From assembly GCA_964417925.1 (NCBI GenBank), contig CAYQJV010000056.1, positions 1-9,035 of the forward strand: DNA of 9,035 nt, read 5' to 3'. Source of the stretch: CAYQJV01 sp964417925 (lineage in GTDB: Bacteria; Hydrothermota; Tepidihabitantia; B3-TA06; CAYQJV01). The stretch's first letter is position 1; each line of letters begins with the position of its first letter. The notes under the pieces were generated by a model, which saw only the letters and a list, made by a program, of their open reading frames with translations, made no database searches and was not told where the DNA came from. Below are positions 5,954 through 9,035 of this stretch, in pieces. Both the position numbers and the translations under genes were made by a program.

Positions 5954-6993
5954 TTTATTCTTCTACCTTCTTTATCAAAAAGGTGAATTTTTTTCACATC
6001 AGGATAAAAGAATACCTCCTTTGTTTGTATGCTATATCTTGTTTTTGCCACAATTCTTTTTCCTTCCTTGTTAAGATACACTATGTTTTCTCCACCGGTA
6101 TGTTCAACAAGTTCTACTTCTGCTTTTACAAAACCTCTTTTCTTTTTGAGTGATATTACTATATCCTCAGGCCTTATTCCTACCATTACCTCTCCTTTAT
6201 ATTTTATTTTCACAGGTATTCTTATCTCTTTCCACACAAACTCTTTATTTTTTATCTCTCCTTTTATTATGTTCATTGATGGAGAACCTATAAAGGTAGC
6301 AACAAAAGTATTTTCAGGTTTATTGTATAATCTCACAGGATGATCAACCTGCATTATTTCTCCCTTATTCATCACTGCAATCCTTTCCCCAAGTGTCATT
6401 GCTTCAACCTGATCGTGAGTTACATAGATAGTAGTTATCTTTAATTTTTTATGTAATCTTGAGAGTTCTGCTCTCATTTCAACGCGGAGTTTTGCATCTA
6501 CATTTGACAAAGGTTCATCAAACAAAAAAACCTTAGGATTCCTCACAATTGCCCTTCCAAGAGCGACTCTTTGCTGTTCTCCTCCTGAAAGTTCCTTAGG
6601 CCTTTTGTGTAAAATATGAGTTATACCAAGCATTTCAGCAGTTTCTTTCACCTTTTTTTCTATTTCGTGCTTTTTTAATCTTCTTATTTTTAAAGGAAAG
6701 GCAATGTTATCATACGCTGTCATATGAGGATAAAGAGCATAGTTCTGAAATACCATTGCTACATCCCTATCTTTTGGTTCAACATCATTCACCTTTTTCT
6801 CCCCTATCCATACTTCTCCTTGGGTAGGTTGTTCAAGTCCTGCAATTATCCTCAACGTGGTGGATTTACCACATCCAGATGGACCAAGTAAGACAAAGAA
6901 TTCTCCATCTTTTATTTCAAGATTTATATTTTTTAGAGCTTCTACATTACCTGGATATATCTTTGTTACTCCTACCAGTTTTACACTTGCCAC
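5950..6993 (-). CDS. ABC transporter ATP-binding protein, MalK/UgpC/MsmX type
   Basis: A 347-residue ATPase of the carbohydrate-importer (CUT1) class. All motifs are intact: Walker A GPSGCGKST (37-45), Q-loop Gln83 in VFQNYALYPHM, signature LSGGEQQR (135-142), Walker B VFLFDEP (155-161), D-loop SNVD, and switch His193 in VTHDQ. From about residue 235 there is the MalK-type C-terminal region (FIGSPSMNIIKG, then VGIRPEDI at about 270-277, then OB/TOBE strands to the end). It powers uptake of a sugar or glycerol phosphate together with two permeases and a binding protein, none of which is encoded in the window. The exact substrate cannot be told from the ATPase, and such subunits are often shared between importers. 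The start is GTG at 6993, directly after the accD TAA with no gap; the next residues ASVKLVGVTKIYPG fit the usual N-terminus. Confidence 0.93.
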   Translation of the reverse strand: MASVKLVGVTKIYPGNVEALKNINLEIKDGEFFVLLGPSGCGKSTTLRIIAGLEQPTQGEVWIGEKKVNDVEPKDRDVAMVFQNYALYPHMTAYDNIAFPLKIRRLKKHEIEKKVKETAEMLGITHILHKRPKELSGGEQQRVALGRAIVRNPKVFLFDEPLSNVDAKLRVEMRAELSRLHKKLKITTIYVTHDQVEAMTLGERIAVMNKGEIMQVDHPVRLYNKPENTFVATFIGSPSMNIIKGEIKNKEFVWKEIRIPVKIKYKGEVMVGIRPEDIVISLKKKRGFVKAEVELVEHTGGENIVYLNKEGKRIVAKTRYSIQTKEVFFYPDVKKIHLFDKEGRRIN

Positions 6994-7833
6994 TTAACCT
7001 TTGTAACTCCTTTTTGTAACTATTTTGAGAATCCTGATAAGAGTCTTTCTCAAATCTTTCCTTGAAACTACCATATCAACCATTCCATGTTCTAAAAGAA
7101 ACTCTGATCTCTGAAATCCTGGAGGGAGTTTTTCACCTATGGTTTGTTCAATAACCCTTGGACCAGTGAATCCAAGCAATGCTCCGGGTTCTGCAATTAT
7201 TATATCTCCAAGGGATGCAAAGGAGGCCATTACTCCTGCCATTGTGGGATGAGTCAAAATGTTTATATATGGAACTCCCTCTTTATGTAATAAAGCAACC
7301 TCTGCAGAGGTTTTCACCATCTGCATTAAAGATAAGATCCCTTCCTGCATTCTTGCTCCACCTCCTGATGCAGTAAGAATCACACAAGGAATCCTTTCTT
7401 TTCTTGCTTTCCGAAGTGCCCTTGCTATCTTTTCCCCTACTACAGAACCCATACTTCCGCCTATGAATCCAAAATCAGTTATTCCAAAAATTATTTTGAT
7501 TCCTCCTATGCTTGCATAGCCTGTTAAAACCCCTTCAACCAGTCCTGTTTTTTCCTGAGATGCTTTTAGTTTTTCCTTGTATTTTGGAAAACCAAGAGGA
7601 TCTACTGATTGAAGGTTTTTATCAAATTCTTCAAGTTTTCCATCATCAAGGAGAAGTTCTAAATATTTTTTACATGGTATCCTGAAATGAAAATCACATT
7701 TAGGACATATCCATAGATTTGCATCAAGCTCTTTCCTGTAAAGAATCTCACCACAAGACTCACATTTAAGCCAGAGGCCATCTGGGACCTCTGGCTTCTT
7801 CTCGGGTTTTTCAGCCTTTTTTCTAAAAAACAC
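6994..7833 (-). CDS. accD: Acetyl-CoA carboxylase carboxyltransferase subunit beta
   Basis: The protein has 279 residues, typical for AccD. With AccA it transfers CO2 from carboxybiotin to acetyl-CoA, giving malonyl-CoA for fatty acid synthesis in the cytoplasm. The N-terminal zinc ribbon has four cysteines: Cys24, Cys27, Cys43 and Cys46 (CESC...CPKC). The crotonase-fold core shows GITDFGFIGGSMGSVVGEK (117-135), the oxyanion-hole region TASGGGARMQEG (154-165), PTMAGVMASFASLGDII (196-212) and LLGFTGPRVIEQT (219-231), ending with LPPGFQRSEFLLEHGMVD. The start is GTG at 7833, sharing its G with the TAG of the preceding gene (TAGTG). accA, accB and accC are not in the window. It sits between a gluconeogenic enzyme and a sugar-importer ATPase. 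Confidence 0.97.
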   Translation of the reverse strand: MFFRKKAEKPEKKPEVPDGLWLKCESCGEILYRKELDANLWICPKCDFHFRIPCKKYLELLLDDGKLEEFDKNLQSVDPLGFPKYKEKLKASQEKTGLVEGVLTGYASIGGIKIIFGITDFGFIGGSMGSVVGEKIARALRKARKERIPCVILTASGGGARMQEGILSLMQMVKTSAEVALLHKEGVPYINILTHPTMAGVMASFASLGDIIIAEPGALLGFTGPRVIEQTIGEKLPPGFQRSEFLLEHGMVDMVVSRKDLRKTLIRILKIVTKRSYKG

Positions 7834-8927
7834 TACTTCTTAAACCTTTCTTCAAGTTTTTTAAGAACCTGAGGTAAAGTGGTATATTCCATATCTTCTT
7901 TTGGAAGTCTATGAGGTTCAAATGGACCATGTCTTCTCATATAATCAGCTATCTGATTTGCAGTCCTTCTTGCTTCATCAAAAGCAGGATCATCAAACAT
8001 ATCACGTGGTCCAACAAGTCTTCCCTTTGCTATTTGAAATCCAGCAGCTATAACTCTTGGTGGTCCATCAAATCTGGAGGGGTGAGCATTTTTCAAACTT
8101 ACAGGCATTAGAGGTCCATTATGGGATCCCCTCATCCATCCTGAAACAAGATGAGGAAATGCAAAAGGTTCAAGAACTTCTCCCACAGCAGGAAGTCCAG
8201 CTTGACATCTTATAATTAAAACTGGATCATCTTTACCAACATATTTGCCTGCAATTAAAGAGAGTTTTTGAGTTGACGCAGTTGCTGCAATTGTTCCGTC
8301 TTTCTTGTAAACATTTTTTATAACATATGTTTCATGAGCACCAATCAGCGCAAGGAGATCATAACTCTCCTCAGGAGTATCAAGGGTAATTGTATGACCT
8401 TCGTATAGGTCAAGTATTTCAAATCTAAAACCATCGTGCATATGTGGGTCTATTACAAGTCCTGCAGTATTAAATGGATCTGCAAATATACGATACAATG
8501 GAAGATTCCAAGCCCCAGGGGATGTTTTATCTGCCATGAATATAATAACCGGTTCTGAAGGCCTTTCAACAAACTCCATTTCAGCAACTCCGGGGCCCAT
8601 ACCTTTAACATTCCCTGAAAAAGCATCAGATAAAAGATCCTGCCCTGCACCGTAAAGTTTCAGCTCCTTTGCAAGTTCTGTACATTGTTCAAAAGTTCTC
8701 CACGCAAGTTTATGTACATCTTCATTATCCACACCATGCCTATGGGTCATTATTAACTGCAAATCATCTCCACAATAGGTAACATGAAAATCAATTATAA
8801 GTCCATCTCTCTTTGCAGTTAAAAGTAACTGTTCTGCCTTGGCAAGTATCTCAGGATGGGATGCAGAATGTCCAACAAAACCACCAATATCTGCCTTAAT
8901 CACCGAAAGGGTAATCTTTTCTTCCAT
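7833..8927 (-). CDS. fbp: Fructose-1,6-bisphosphate aldolase/phosphatase (bifunctional, archaeal type, FBPase class V)
   Basis: A 364-residue enzyme that joins DHAP and glyceraldehyde-3-phosphate into fructose-1,6-bisphosphate and then removes the 1-phosphate, a one-protein, one-way step of gluconeogenesis. The family is known from archaea and deep-branching, mostly thermophilic bacteria. Residues that I recall as functional from the Thermoproteus and Sulfolobus structures appear at the expected places: DIGG with Asp13, His20, CGDD with Asp54/Asp55, DKTSPGAWN with Asp133/Lys134, Tyr229 and the Schiff-base lysine Lys232 in YVGKDDP, and Tyr348 near the C-terminus. Both activities should therefore be intact. 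I chose the ATG at 8927: it has AAGGAGG at 6 nt, and MEEKITLSVIKADIGG matches the family N-terminus. An in-frame ATG at 8978 would read through the promoter and ribosome binding site. Confidence 0.96.
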   Translation of the reverse strand: MEEKITLSVIKADIGGFVGHSASHPEILAKAEQLLLTAKRDGLIIDFHVTYCGDDLQLIMTHRHGVDNEDVHKLAWRTFEQCTELAKELKLYGAGQDLLSDAFSGNVKGMGPGVAEMEFVERPSEPVIIFMADKTSPGAWNLPLYRIFADPFNTAGLVIDPHMHDGFRFEILDLYEGHTITLDTPEESYDLLALIGAHETYVIKNVYKKDGTIAATASTQKLSLIAGKYVGKDDPVLIIRCQAGLPAVGEVLEPFAFPHLVSGWMRGSHNGPLMPVSLKNAHPSRFDGPPRVIAAGFQIAKGRLVGPRDMFDDPAFDEARRTANQIADYMRRHGPFEPHRLPKEDMEYTTLPQVLKKLEERFKK

Positions 8928-8933
8928 AAATTT

Positions 8934-8940
8934 CCTCCTT
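8934..8940 (-). promoter_or_regulatory. Ribosome binding site deciding the fbp start
   Basis: AAGGAGG on the minus strand, 6 nt before the ATG at 8927. Together with the promoter at 8957-8985, which lies inside the longer open frame, it shows that the 17-codon extension to 8978 is not translated. Confidence 0.85.
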
Positions 8941-8956
8941 TTTACAATTTTTAAAA

Positions 8957-8985
8957 AGGATAATTCCATTTCTTCCAAAAGTCAA
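8957..8985 (-). promoter_or_regulatory. Sigma70-type promoter of the fbp-accD-ABC operon
   Basis: On the minus strand, TTGACT (8980-8985, 5 of 6) is followed by exactly 17 nt and TATCCT (8957-8962, 4 of 6). The expected start is near 8950, giving a leader of about 23 nt with the ribosome binding site. The remaining bases upstream to 9035 are AT-rich and show no gene I can support. The -35 hexamer is identical to that of the rpmF promoter. Confidence 0.62.
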
Positions 8986-9035
8986 GAAAATGTAGAATTC
9001 CATTCAAAAAATATTGCCATCTTTCTAAATTTTCC

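Noticed and set aside
5965..5984. Hairpin ACCTTTTT-GATA-AAGAAGGT (minus strand) near the end of the ABC gene, considered as a terminator
   Set aside because: It lies inside the coding sequence, is not followed by a U tract, and contains a G-U pair.
8928..8978. 17-codon N-terminal extension of fbp to an ATG at 8978
   Set aside because: The extension covers the promoter -10 and the ribosome binding site, and the conserved family N-terminus begins at the ATG at 8927.
8954..9034. Minus-strand frame entering from the right edge, reading ENLERWQYFLNGILHF... and rich in Trp/Phe
   Set aside because: Only 26 or so codons are visible, the frame runs through the fbp promoter, and a second frame is also open to 8983; too little to call the end of an upstream gene.

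Overview
The window is AT-rich bacterial DNA, very densely packed, with every supported gene on the minus strand, so it is best read from high to low coordinates. AccD, PlsX, YggS and L32 are bacterial proteins. Three things point to a thermophilic, diderm lineage near the WOR-3/Stahlbacteria, Hydrothermae or FCB-type phyla: an archaeal-type fructose-bisphosphate aldolase/phosphatase, a PorV/PorQ-like outer-membrane protein next to a secreted protein ending in a PNPF/FlgD-type domain, and Lys/Glu/Ile-rich proteins. The phylum assignment is inference. No mobile element, CRISPR array or phage gene is visible.

Block A (about 8985 to 5950) is a central carbon and lipid-precursor operon. A promoter precedes fructose-1,6-bisphosphate aldolase/phosphatase, then accD (carboxyltransferase beta subunit of acetyl-CoA carboxylase), then a MalK/UgpC-type sugar ABC ATPase with no permease beside it. 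The junctions are TAGTG and TAA|GTG.

Block B (about 5953 to 1991) starts from its own promoter, whose -35 overlaps the end of the ABC gene. It carries rpmF (L32), plsX (phosphate acyltransferase), a double-domain lipoprotein, a predicted envelope/beta-barrel protein, and yggS (PLP homeostasis). Every junction overlaps: GTGA, 32 nt, TGATG, TGATG. The two envelope genes therefore sit translationally coupled between housekeeping genes.

Block C (about 1983 to 1) starts with a consensus -35 directly after yggS, followed by tRNA-Phe(GAA). With no visible terminator it runs on into a 540-residue secreted multi-Ig surface protein and the 5' part of a PorV/PorQ-family gene that leaves the window.

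The whole window is accounted for. The longest stretch without a gene is the 108 nt upstream of the first gene (8928-9035), which holds a promoter and ribosome binding site. The most interesting part is the envelope material: a lipoprotein plus barrel pair inside the plsX operon, and a surface protein plus PorV-like pair behind a tRNA.
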